This document shows positions 13,122-24,147 of a stretch of 64,000 nt of DNA, piece after piece (the stretch's first letter is position 1; the number at the start of each line of letters is the position of its first letter). The notes under the pieces are model-generated. The model was not told the origin of the DNA and did not search any database. It saw only the letters and a list, made by a program, of their open reading frames with translations. This DNA is from Gnetum montanum. Its lineage: Eukaryota > Streptophyta > Gnetopsida > Gnetales > Gnetaceae. The translations under genes were made by a program, and so were the position numbers. The DNA is taken from contig MNCI01026969.1 in NCBI GenBank assembly GCA_015680685.1, positions 93,292-157,291 on the forward strand, read 5' to 3'.

Positions 13122-13345
13122 AGTTGAAATTGATCTCTTGAAGATTAGCATCATTATCACCCTAGCCTTATCCGAACTACAAAGTCAACTACATGAATTG
13201 TTTTATGTACTCCAACCTTTGGGAAAAACCAAAATTATATTAATTTCTAAATTTTGGATATCCTTCATTATTCTTGTATACAGAGTTGTTGTCATCATCA
13301 TCATCCTAGCCTTATCCCAACAAAATGGATTGGCTTTATATATAG
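13122..13345 (-). repeat. antisense RTE LINE 3'-tail fragments
   Basis: Two copies of a short signature, at about 13150-13172 and 13291-13328, read 'catcatcatcatcctagcc' and 'ttatcccaacaaaatggatt'. The complement matches the end of the LINE at 57795-57825 (ttttgttggaataagactag followed by gatgatgat). The (GAT)n-ended 'ttggaataagactaggatnatgatga' is the 3' tail there, so these are antisense RTE 3' ends, the first truncated. Between them is a short unrelated stretch. Confidence 0.6.
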
Positions 13346-13594
13346 TTTCTTCAAATTTACACAAAAAGAAAAAAAGAAAAAAATACACCAAGTATAAACT
13401 AAAATGGAAATTTTATTACATCTTTGTACACCCAAAGGACTTGTCAGTGAAATTAACTTATGAAAAAACCACCACCAACAATAAATCTTGAGTACAAGAG
13501 ATATGTCCAATCATCATGTAACTTAAACACTTCTTCTATATAATTTCTTAGAATCAACATGAAACTTGCAATACATGTTTATACCTTAGCACTA

Positions 13595-13665
13595 CTCATT
13601 GAAATCAAACCCATAACTTGAAGTTTACAAATCAGGAGTCTTATCATTAGGCTAACACCACATTA
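13595..13665 (-). repeat. tRNA-like SINE fragment, same family as 59630 and 60055
   Basis: The complement reads GTTAGCCTAATGATAAGACT, then CCTGATTTGTAAACTTCAAG and TTATGGGTTTGATTT. This aligns with 60070-60118 (GTTAGCCTAGTGGTAACACT...TCATGGGTTCAATTTTG) and with 59640-59690. A-box-like TTAGCCTAGTGG and B-box-like GGGTTCAA are about 35 bases apart, as in tRNAs. Confidence 0.55.
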
Positions 13666-14090
13666 TTAGTTGATTTATAATTGTTGAGTGTCAATACTTT
13701 CTAGTATTTGGGGATGGTAACCTAAATGGATCTTCTCATCTAATGTAATTTTATAAAAGACTTTTATATAATTAGATTAATTTCTTTTCTAATTAAAAAA
13801 ATGTATGTTTCATGGATTATTGATTGCTAAAACAAGTTTTCCTATGATACTTAGACATTGAACCAATTCCTATTATTAAAGACTAATAACGAGACTAAAG
13901 TACTAAATTTTGATCTTGAGAGATAGATTATCTAGTTAGTTATCTAGTAGCCTACCAAATATCATAGAATTAAGATGTTACTAGTTTGAGTCACACTTTA
14001 AGCACATTCTACAAAGCATTATGTTGATTATGTCCTAAAATTTCATATAGTAAAAGAGTTTTTCCATAGATCACCCTTTTTTTTTGCAAT

Positions 14091-14887
14091 TGATGGGACG
14101 CGATATCGCATCTGCCACGATATTGTGTACGCGATATCGTATATGCGATATCATAGCGCACCGCCAAATCTATAAATAAGAGGTAGCTCTCCCTTGTTTC
14201 TCCATCTAGATCTAGACCCTTAGCAAAACTCTGGCAGTTTTACATCTCCAGAGATAGAATAATTTCCATGTGTCCACAGTAGGAGTCCCAAAGTGAACGG
14301 ATCTTTATTCGAGCAAATATTGTACCTGAGCACAAGTTTGTGTACGACAATAAAGACAAAATTTTGGATAAACCTTGCAGTGCATGGACTAAGCTAAATA
14401 GGACTTTAATTAATGTTAAATGGTTAAATGCTTTATTAGTTAATTAATCTTTCTCAACCCTCAACACTCCTAGTTAAGTGTATTCAGTACAACCGCTTCG
14501 AGCACGTGTGTTACGCTTGGTAATCCCTGTAACGAATAGCGTTTGGTAATCCCAAAAGGTTGCATTGTTTCAGGGTGTGAATGACAAGTGGGACAGATAC
14601 TGATGCTAGACATTAGAACATAGTTAGTTAAAGTTAGTTACTTAGTCTCTTCGCCCTTTCTCCTCCTAGCATAGGCGATAAAATACAAAAGACATAAAAA
14701 TCACATACCTCAGACATACTTAACCATACAACCATGACAAATACAAGTAAGTTTGGGAAGACAACAAATGATTAATCTTAGGTGTTCCATAAGACGTGTA
14801 GGCACTTAGTCTGTGGAGTTCGACTGGATTGCACATGTAATGCTCGTATTCGTATGGTTGAGTGTAGGGGTACCTCACCACTCATCA
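14091..14887 (+). repeat. 5' LTR of the three-LTR element
   Basis: Begins TGATGGGACG and ends CTCATCA, giving TGATG/CATCA inverted ends. It contains four GATAT(C/T) motifs (14102, 14119, 14133, 14147), a TATA box at 14171, AATAAAG near 14349 and two CTTGGTAATCCC/GTTTGGTAATCCC repeats near 14517-14560. Hand comparison of 130 bp from the CCGCCAAATC block (from 14161) with the matching 3' LTR block (from 24221) gives 12 mismatches, 11 of them transitions, indicating an old insertion. Confidence 0.85.
14098..14178 (+). promoter_or_regulatory. LTR U3 palindrome array and TATA box
   Basis: GATATC or GATATT occurs at 14102, 14119, 14133 and 14147, two copies inside CGCGATATCG-like perfect palindromes. 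TATAAATA follows at 14171-14178. The same arrangement recurs in the LTRs at 20311 and 24148 and, as GATATT, at 63232. Position upstream of a TATA box makes a promoter/enhancer role likely by inference only. Confidence 0.6.
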
Positions 14888-14888
14888 T

Positions 14889-14906
14889 TGGCGCCGTTGT
14901 CGAGGA
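14889..14906 (+). promoter_or_regulatory. primer binding site, tRNA-Asp type
   Basis: TGGCGCCGTTGTCGAGGA, one base after the LTR end, matches (with two differences) the TGGCGCCGTTGCCGGGG primer site typical of plant Athila-group elements and complementary to the 3' end of tRNA-Asp. Here it would prime minus-strand DNA synthesis. It also classifies the family. Confidence 0.8.
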
Positions 14907-15120
14907 CTAAGTTGTTTATGCGCTAAGTAGAACATAGAAAATCATCCACATCATTGGGAAGCTTAAAAGAACCCTTAGGGTTAAGTAGATGAAAATTTAA
15001 ACAACGGTCAATAGCACACTAACAAGATAACAATGTGTTCTTCTTCTCCTAAAGGCACTTCATCACCTAGGGATCACACAAGAGACAATCGGCGGTCTAA
15101 CACACGTAACCAAGAACCGC

Positions 15121-17407
15121 TAGTTCCTCAATAGTATCGGGTGGTATATACTCATCACGATGAGTATATACCTGATTTTACTTTTATCCTCCACTAAGAT
15201 GAATAACTACGTTGGAGAGACTTGAAAGGTAACATAGTGTTACCTCTAGATCATGCAGTCCCAAACATGCTCCTTCGTGCTCTTTCACAGATAGGCATGA
15301 CAGAACTATACACTAAATACATTGCATGTGATTACAACATAAGGGATTATCATCCCACAATGGCACAACGTCTAAGGCACTCATGGCAGGAGAGTTATCA
15401 CACATCATTGCAGGGCAAAGGACCCTGCAATACTTCTCCTGTCATAAGAGAAATTAAGGGTGGTGAACTTATCTCAATAGGTTCTCCACAAAATGATGTT
15501 CCCCCTCCTAACGATAGTGAGGAGGTAGTGTATTAGAACCTTCACTCCACAATATACAACCCTAGTTCTGATGTCCATGAACACCAAGTGTTCAATGAGG
15601 GAACACAAACAAATGATAAGGACATGTAGTCTGATCATCATCATGATCGGGGCTGTAGCCACCGAAGAGAAGGTAAGAAACATCGTCATGGTGATGGTTC
15701 TCCTTCTTATTCACCTTCATCACAACATTCACCCTCTCCTTCCACATCTAGACACAATCACAAAGAGCACAACTATGAGGATAAGGATAAGGATAAGCAA
15801 AATGAGAGACCTCGATGAGAGAGTCAAGAGTGAGGATGAGGGCATTCTAGGGAATTAAGGCATGAAAGAAGGGAAAGTAGGGAACCACGTAGGCATCATA
15901 AACGTCATGAGAGAGATGATCATGATATTAGAAATTACAACCCACGTAGGAACCCCTACTAGCAACCCAAAGTATGTTAGAAATTACAGAGGCTGTGAGA
16001 GTATGTTTGACATTACAAGGCACCAAAAAGATAGCCGAATCAAGAGACTAGATATGAATAATATTCCATGGTTTGAGGGGGTACAATGCTGATATGCAAA
16101 ACCACTTACAAGAATTTCACGATGCCTATTCCTTGTAGAATATTTAAAACAAGTTGTCGAAGTTAAAGTTGTTCCCTAGGACACTCATAAAAGAAGCAGA
16201 AAGTTGGTACTAGTCCTTAGAATTGGAATCCATTAGACGGTGGAGTACGATGCTAGAATTTTTTAATGATAAATACCAAACATACTCCAGAGTGTCCAAC
16301 TTGCATAAGCAGATCCAAGGATGGAAGCAAGGTAATCAAGAACCCTTGGATGTTGCCATGGGCCAATATTATGCATTGCTACATCATTACCTAGGTCATG
16401 GTTAGGCACAACGGGATCAACTAAACCACCTTGTAGATGGACTAAGACATGAAACTAGGAGAACCCTTAGGACATATGCCCAAGGGAGATTATCTGAACT
16501 TAGGTTCCATGAAGTTCATAGATTGTTGGAGCAAGTAGCTAAGGAAGAAGGGGAGCTATAGAAAAGAGAAAGTGTGGAAGAGTATAACCGTGATCCTTTC
16601 CTCTAAAAGAAGGGAGTAAGATTCTATGAGGAAGAGGATGAGTCACCACTTGAAGAGTTGGTGAATAGAAAAACCTTATTGCTTCAAAGGCTAACAACCA
16701 AAGTGTTGGCTAGGGTAGATCAAATGTGGAACTCCTTAGATAGTAGATTTGAAACTATTTTGAAAATTGTAGAGGAGTCTAAGAAACTAAGTAGTGACCA
16801 TGATAAGAAAAAGAGGAGAGATTCGGACCATGTACGTAACAAGGGTAAGGGAAAAATGACTATCACTGATGAGGTTTTGGACTCTGATACAGACAATGAT
16901 GGTGGATGTGAGATATGCCAATATGACCATCCTAAGGGATGTTGCCTAATAATCTCACATATACAAGAGTCTGGGTTGTATGCACTCAACCCAAGACTTA
17001 ACAAACAACAAGCACCCTATTGGTTACCTTATCCCCAAGGTAACCCAAGGAAGTTCCACCAACCGTTAACATATTATCCAAGTGGAACTCCACCACAATC
17101 CATTGGGCAATACTAGTAGTGGCAATACCCATAGTCATGGGGGATGCCACCACCTAGGGAACAATACCCTTACCGGCAACCAGAATCATATGGCTATTAC
17201 GTGCAGCAGCCAGTTTCTACAAGTGACTCTATGGGTCACGTAACCCCACAATGTCACTACCAAGTTTGGGAGTATTTTAGGACTCCTTCTCCTATGGGGG
17301 ACACACCACATGCATACCATCCTCCAAATCCATCCGCCACTCTTACGCCAATAGTTCCATTACCACTTGCTCCAATAATGCAAGGGGAACTCCCCACTCA
17401 ATCGTAG
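15121..17407 (+). pseudogene. gag: gag of the three-LTR element
   Basis: Interrupted gag of family type. Segments in order: N-terminal VVYTHHDEYIPDFTFILH (about 15140-15200) leading into GNIVLPLDHAVPNMLLRAL; an Arg/Asp-rich linker with stops; the retrotransposon-gag core, MLEFFNDKYQTYSRVSNLHK and IQGWKQGNQEPLDVAMGQYY (about 16250-16375); a 152-aa open segment (16658-17116) with a coiled-coil-like part and CEICQYDHPKGCC, a zinc-knuckle-like Cys/His motif; a Pro/Tyr/Gln-rich tail (17144-17407). Stops occur near 16078, 16404 and 17116. Would package RNA and recruit pol products in trans if intact. Confidence 0.75.
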
Positions 17408-17419
17408 CAACATAATGCT

Positions 17420-18139
17420 ATGAGAGTTGTAAATCTTCAACCTGCTGCTAGTTCTAAAAACCACACAAAAAGAAGACCTTTCTTGAGAACCAAAAGTCCA
17501 AACAAGCTCTCACAACCACAAGCAGTTGAGTTCGTACATGCTCCTCCAACAAATAAGGCTTCGGAACTCCCTTCAAACCAACAACAGAGCTCAATGCATA
17601 CGGCTATGTTAACACATGCCGTTACTGACTGGATCAAGGTGGGCCACCTTCCTAAGAAATTCTCTAATCTTGGAAGCCCTCTAATTTACCTCCAAGTCAC
17701 TAGGAATGAACTTCATAAGGCTCTTCTTGACTCAGGTTTTGGAGTCAACTTAATCTCACGAGAAATGTATAAAGCCTGTAACCTACCTCCACTTAAGAAG
17801 AGAAATATTCAACTAGAGTTGGTTGATCAGTCCATCACTATTCCCTTGGGATTGGTGGAAGACATCATTATTATTGTGTGTGGTTGGTCATACCCAATTG
17901 ATTTCCTAGTGATAGAAGTCAACAGTAACAAAGGGAACTTCCCAATTATAATGGGAAGGGCATGGCTAAGTACCATAAATGTATGCCTAGGAATCCGTCA
18001 TCTTTCCTTGGAAATATCTAAGAAAAACATTTATGGAAAGATCGAGAGGAAGAAAGTTTCATGCATCACATACAGTGATACAGAGGGTGATGATGTGGAG
18101 GAATGTTCAACATTTCCTGCATGCAACCAGTGTGCCTAG
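17420..18139 (+). CDS. retropepsin-like aspartic protease, first copy
   Basis: A 239-aa open frame. After a basic Gln/Ser-rich leader (residues ~1-85), the domain begins PLIYLQVTRNELHKALLDSG (the catalytic Asp-Ser-Gly codons start at 17729) followed by FGVNLISREMYKAC, then PLGLVEDIIIIVCGW (flap region) and FPIIMGRAWLSTI, the 'hydrophobic-hydrophobic-G-R' block that closes the active site. Catalytic triad present, so the fold could still be active. No RT follows: after the frame ends, the product would continue only as CMELTGGTTC-type linker sequence (18200-18436). Whether expressed is unknown. Confidence 0.75.
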   Translation: MRVVNLQPAASSKNHTKRRPFLRTKSPNKLSQPQAVEFVHAPPTNKASELPSNQQQSSMHTAMLTHAVTDWIKVGHLPKKFSNLGSPLIYLQVTRNELHKALLDSGFGVNLISREMYKACNLPPLKKRNIQLELVDQSITIPLGLVEDIIIIVCGWSYPIDFLVIEVNSNKGNFPIIMGRAWLSTINVCLGIRHLSLEISKKNIYGKIERKKVSCITYSDTEGDDVEECSTFPACNQCA

Positions 18140-18439
18140 GAAACACAAATATAAAGGTGCCTGTATGTAGCAACAACACAACAAGAGAACACCTAGTGGT
18201 TGATAGCAAATCAAGAGAGAAACCCACCAATATGCATGGAACTAACTGGGGGAACGACTTGCACCCATGATAAAAGCATAGATACATTGGAATATGAGCA
18301 TTGCCAACTTCCAACCCTTAACCTAAAAACATCAGTTGGGAGAAGTTGGACACTTTTAAGAAATTCAAACAAATGCTCATTATTTCAGATCTCTCCCTTT
18401 CAATTTAGTCATGGGAGAGATGGACACCTATGCTAATCA

Positions 18440-20310
18440 ATTAGGGCCCTCAATTTCTTTTAAGTTTTTGTTTTACATATTTTTGTTTTACAAATTTCTT
18501 TAACTTTTCTTGTTGTTGTTTTACAACATTGTTTATACTTTTTCTTTTATTTGTATGTGAATGTGTGTGTCTTATCCATTTTATTAAGTTTGTCACCCAA
18601 TAAGTGCTCTTAATGATGGCATGAACTGTTTCTATTGATTGCTAATGTTTGGTATTTACCTTTAAGTTACAATGTTGATACTAAGGTATGGTTCTTTTGA
18701 TATAGCAGGCAATGTGTCCACATCATCCATGCATCCATAAATTTCTATGGTCTCTCTTGGCTTGGAATGTATAGTCCCTTTCTAAATAAGAACTATCAAC
18801 GAATTGGTGACTGTGCATTTCTCAAACTAAGGAAGGAGCCAAGGATTGAACAGGGTGTAACTTCAAGGGGATTTGATGCTTTTGTGTTGGCCATTCTCTT
18901 GGGTGCTTGGGTGTTTTCTTTTTGAGTTTTCTTACCAGTCCGACATTGCTCCATTATCAGGAAGCTAAGAAAATAAAAATAACAAAGTCTTTGCATGGTG
19001 TAGTTCTCACATATAAACAAAAAGAAACAGTGAGGATTCAAAGCACACCACTTAGACGAAATAATCATTTGGGCTACAAGAACTGGTTATGGAACTAAAA
19101 TAAACATGTTCCCTTTAACTAAGGCCCTTCTCGCTTCCTATTCTCTCCTCCTTCACTTCGTTGGAATGGTGGTGGCTCTTTGGGGGATGCATTCCTATTA
19201 CTTCAAGTAGATGGATTGGCCGAATGCATTAATGCAAAGTCACTAGATGTGGTTTGTTTGAGGATGGACTTGGAATGGGATCTACTAAGTCACATTAATC
19301 ATTGAAATACACAAGGGGCCATACACCACCTTGTTCTTGGGATTCCATTCCATTCTCTTCTTTTCATCCTTCTTTCTCCATTGATCACCTCATTGTCGGT
19401 TGTATCATTAGTGTATATTTTGGTTGACGCATCGTTTTCTTTGTGGTAAATTATTGTGGTTAAGACTTTAACTCTTGTTTCAAATGACATTCCTAGAGCC
19501 TACGGACTCTTCGAATGTGGGTTTGTTAGGGAATTAAGGGCATGACCTTGCTTTGGGGAGGATCCACTAGCATTCCTATTTGGTGCACTAGTTAAATTAT
19601 TTTTCTTAACATTTTACAATCAACTCTATTTTGTTCATTTCCATCTTGACATACATTTTATCAACATTACAGTTGTTTCTTTTTCTTCATCCTTCTTATT
19701 CCTTCTCTTTCTCCATTTTCTCACTACTAGAGGTTTGCGATTAGTCATGGGGATCATGGTCCAATTTTTTTTTATTTTCTCCTAACCCCTACAGCTTGGG
19801 TAGCCACCGATATTATACCTCCAAAATCTACAATCAACCATACCACAACTCAGCCAATGGACTTTTCACCGAAGCAAGGTATCAACTGCATTGTGATTCA
19901 TTTACCCTTGCTAATATAAGATTGTGTTGTGTGTGTAGATGACAATCATACAACAATGGATTGGACCTGGAGGGAACACTTGGATTGGATTGGTGTTGAA
20001 GCAGTTATGCAAGAAACATGATTGATGGCACACTTACAGATGGACAACAAAAGGTGCAATCTTGGCATTGGCAGCAGCAGATTTCTTCTTTCTTCTCTCT
20101 CTCTCTCTCAGCTACCAAATAAAGCCTGACATCAAATGTATAAAGTGTTCACTCTTGTTGTCGTGAACACCAATTTTGTCATGTTCTGTAATGATGATCC
20201 ATTCACATGTCATCCCATTCATCATTAGTTCCATTTGAGTTAATAATCCCATACCTTCGCAATATTTTGTAAGAAACTCGAGGATGTGTTTTTATTCAGT
20301 CATGAGGGTA
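18440..20310 (+). other. non-coding 3' internal region, first copy
   Basis: About 1.9 kb between the end of the protease/linker and the second LTR, with no credible ORF. The same sequence, conserved in order, recurs at 22270-24147 and, more diverged, at 44785-45700 and (inverted) 43402-44785. It ends with a weak purine tract (catgagggta) before TGATAGG at 20311. A (CT)n run lies at about 20093-20109. Confidence 0.7.
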
Positions 20311-21071
20311 TGATAGGATGCGATATCATATATGTGATATTGCATCCTTCCCTACGGTATCGCGTAGGCGATATGGCAACGCACTGCCAAATCTATAAAT
20401 AAGAGGCAACTTTCCCTTATTTATCCATCTAGATCTAGACCCTTAGTGAAACTCTAGCAGTTTTACCCCTCCATAGATAGAATAATTTCCATGTGCCTGC
20501 AGTAGGAGTCCCAAAGTGAACAGATCTTTATTTGAGCAAATATTGTACTTGAGCACATGTTTGTGTACGGCAATAAAGACAAACTTTTGGATAAACCTTG
20601 TAGTACATGGACTAAGCTAAATAGTACTTTAATTAATGTTAAATGGTTAAATGATTTATTAGTTAATTAATCTTTCTCAACCCTCAACAGTCCTAGTTAA
20701 GTGCATTTAGTACAACCACTTTGAGTACGTGCATTACACTTGGTAATCCCAGCAACGAATAGTGTTTGGTAATCCCAAAATTTTGCATTGGTTCAAGGTG
20801 TGGACGACAAGTGGGATGGATACTAATGCTAGGCATTAGAACTTAGTTTGTTAAAGTTAGTTACTTAGTCTCTTCACCATTTCTCCTCCTAGCATAGGTG
20901 ATAAAAGACAAACGACATAAAAATCACATACCTCAAACTTATTTAGCCATACAACCATGACAAATACAAGTAAGTCTGGGAAGACAATGAATGATTAAAT
21001 GTAGGTGTTCCATAAGGCATGCAAGCACTTAGTCTACGGAGTTCAACCGGATCACGCGTGTAACGCTCGTA
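20311..21071 (+). repeat. internal (second) LTR, 3'-truncated
   Basis: Starts TGATAGGATGCGATATC like the 3' LTR and continues through TATAAATA (20394) to GTAACGCTCGTA. It then breaks directly into gag-tail sequence (accccacaacgtcactacc) matching 17243 onward. Missing are the last ~70 bases, primer site and most of gag. At the junction, the four bases CGTA (21068-21071) are present in both parents (LTR gctCGTAttc; internal tcaCGTAacc). Confidence 0.85.
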
Positions 21072-21248
21072 ACCCCACAACGTCACTACCAAGTTCGAGA
21101 GTATTTTAGAACTCCTTTTCTTATGAGGGATACACCACATACATACCATCCTCCGAATCCATCTACCACTCTTACGCCGATAGTTCCCCTACCGCCTGCT
21201 CCAACAATGTGAGGGGAACTCCCCACTTAACCACAACAACGTAATACT

Positions 21249-22265
21249 ATGAGAGCTGTAAACCTTCAACCCATTGCTGGTTCTAACAACCGCACAAAAA
21301 GAAGACCTTTCTTCAAAACCAAAAGCCCAAATAAGCTCTCACAACCACAAGCAGTTGAGTCCATACATGCTCCTCCAACAAATAAGGCTTTGGAGCTCCC
21401 TTCAAACCAACAACAGAGCTCAATGCATATAGTTATGATAACACATACCATTACCGGCTAGATCAAGGTGGGCCACCTTCCCAAGAAATCCTCTGATCCT
21501 AAAAGCCCCCTAATTTACCTCCAAGTCACTGGGAATGAACTTCATAAGGCTTTTCTTAACTCAGGTTTAGGAGTTAACTTAATCTCACAAGAAATGTATA
21601 AAGCCTGTAACCTGCCTCCACTCAAGAAGAGCAATATTCAAGTAGAACTGGTTGATCAGTCCATCACTATTCCCTTGGGATTGGTGGAGGACATCGTTAA
21701 CACTATGTGTGGTTGGTCATACCCAGCTGATTTCCTAGTGATAGAAGTCAACAGTAACAAAGGGGACTTTCCAATTATAATGGGGAGGACATGGCTAAGT
21801 ACCATAAAAGCATGCCTAAGAATCTGCGATCTTTCCTTGGAAATATCTAAGAAAAACATTTATGGAAAGATCGAGAGGAAGAAAGTTCCATGCATCACAT
21901 ACAGTGATACACAAGGTGATGATGTGGAAGAATGTTCAGCATTTCTTGTATGCAACCGGTGTGCCCAGGAAACTCAAATACAAAGGTGCCTGTATGTAGC
22001 AACCACACAACAAGAGAACACCCAGTGGTTGACAGCTAATCAAGAGAGCAACCCACCAATATGCATGGAACTAACTGGGGGAACAACTTGCACCCACAAC
22101 AAAAGCATAGATACATTGGAATATGAGCATTTCCAACTTCCAACCCTTAACCCAAAATCATCAATTGGAAGAAGTTGGACACTTTTAAGAAATTCAAACA
22201 AAAGCTCATTCTTTTGGATCTCTCCCTTTCAATTCAGTCATGGGGGAGATGGCCACCTATGCTAA
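21249..22265 (+). pseudogene. retropepsin-like protease, second copy, catalytic Asp lost
   Basis: Duplicate of 17420-18436. A stop at 21461 separates the leader from the 265-aa open frame at 21468-22265. The active-site triplet reads LNSGLGVNLIS: the Asp codon GAC has become AAC at 21558-21560, so the enzyme should be inactive. The remainder is intact: PLGLVEDIVNTMCGW and FPIIMGRTWLSTI. It continues in frame through the linker (CMELTGGTTCTH) to SPFQFSHGGDGHLC. No RT follows, confirming that loss of pol predates the duplication. Confidence 0.75.
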
Positions 22266-24147
22266 TCAATTGGGGCCCTCAGTTTCTTTTAAGTTTTTTT
22301 TTACATGTTTTTGTTTTACAAATTTCTTTAACTTTTCTTGTTGTTGTTTTACAACATTGTTTATACTTTGTCTTTTATTTGTGTGTGAATGTGTGTGTCT
22401 TATCCATTTTATTAAGTTTGTCACCCAATAAGTGCTCTTAATGATGGCATGAACTATTTCTATTGATTGCTAATGTTTGGTATTTACCTTTAAGTTACAA
22501 TGTTGATAATAAGGTATGGTTCTTTTGATATAGCAGGCAATGAGTCCACATCATCCATGCATCCATAAATTTCTATGGTCTCTCTTGGCTTGGAATGTAC
22601 AGTCCCTTTTTAAATAAGAACTATCAACGAATCGGTGATTGGGCATTTCTCAAACTAAGGAAGGAGTCAAGGATTGAACAGGGTGTGACTTCAAAGGGAT
22701 TTGATGCTTTTATGTTGGCCATTTTCTTAGGTGCTTGGATGTTTTCTTCTTGAGTTTTCTTACCATTATGATGTTGCCACATTATCGGGAAGCTGAGCAA
22801 ATAAAAATAACAAAGTCTTTGCATGGTGTGGTTCTCACATATAAACACACCCAAAAAAAAAGAGAAAAAAAAGTGAGAATTCAAAGCACACCCCTTAGAA
22901 GAAATAATCATATGGGCTACAAGAACTGGTTATGAAGCTAAAAACATGTTTCCTCTAACTAAGGCCCTTCCCGCTTCCTATTCTCTCTTCCTTCGTTTCA
23001 TCAGAATGGTGGTGGCTCTTTGGTGGAAGCATTCTTGTTACTTCAAGTGGATGGCTTGGCCGAATGTATTAATGCGAAGTTGCTAGATGTGGTTTGTCGA
23101 GGCTAGATTTGGAATGAGATTTACTAAGTCATATTAACCATGAAATACACAAGGGGTTGTACACCACCTTGTTCTTAGGATTCCATACCATTCTCTTCTC
23201 GCCATCCTTCTCTCCATAGTTCACCTCATTGCTGGTTGTATCATTAGTGTATATTTTAGTTGACGCATTGTTTCCTTTTTGGTAAATTCTTGTGGTTAAA
23301 ACTTTAACTCTTATTCCAAATGACATTCCCAGAGCCTACAGACTCTTTGAATGTGGGTTTGTCAGGGCATTAAAGGCATGAGCCTACTTTGGGGAGGACC
23401 CACTAGCATTTCTATTTGGTGCACCAGTTAAATTCTTTCCCTTAACATTTTTGCAATTAACTCTATTTTGTTCATTTCCATCTTGACATCCATTTCATCG
23501 ATGTTATAGTTGTCTTTTTTTCTTCATCTTTCTTATTCCTTTTCTTTCTCCATTCTATTGCTACTAGAGGTTTGCTCTCAGTCATGGGGGTCCTAGTCCA
23601 ATTTTTTTTGGTTTTCTCCTAACCCCTACACCTTGGGTAGCCACCGATATTATACCTCTAAAATCCGCAATCAGCCATACCACAACTCAACCAATAGACT
23701 TTTCACAGAAGCAAGGTATCAACTGCATTGTGATTCATTTACCCTTGCTAATATAAGATTGTGTTGTGTGTGCAGATGGCAATCATACAACAATGGATTG
23801 TACCTAGAGGGAACACTTGGAATGGACCGGTGCTGAAGCAATTATGCAAGGAACAAGATTAATGGCGTGCTTACGGATGGACAACGAAAGGTGCAATCTT
23901 GGCGTTGGCAGCAGCAGACTTCTTCTCTCTTTTCTCTCTCTCTCTCAGCTGCCAAATAAGGCCTGACGTCAAATATATAAAGTGTTCACTCTTGTTGTCG
24001 TGAACACCAGTTTTGTCATGTTTTGTAATGATGATCCGCTCACATGTCATCCCATTCATCATTAGTTCCATTTGAGTTAATAATCCCATACCTTCCCAAT
24101 ATTTTGTAAGGAACTTGAGGACGAGTTTTTATTCAGTCATGGGGGTA

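Larger units (their letters stand above)
8051..14090. other. AT-rich intergenic DNA with SINE and LINE scraps
   Basis: No gene is recognisable. The stretch at about 9700-10340 is Lys/Ile-rich when translated on the plus strand, for example LIKSVSLFDNDVILEFDFSN at about 10235, and may be a decayed transposon ORF, but I cannot name it. SINE-like and RTE-tail pieces are listed separately. Everything else looks like neutral AT-rich sequence. Confidence 0.5.

Noticed and set aside
13138-13510. Overlapping ORFs of 117, 62 and 69 aa
   Set aside because: They lie on RTE tail fragments and AT-rich DNA in three frames, without known motifs.
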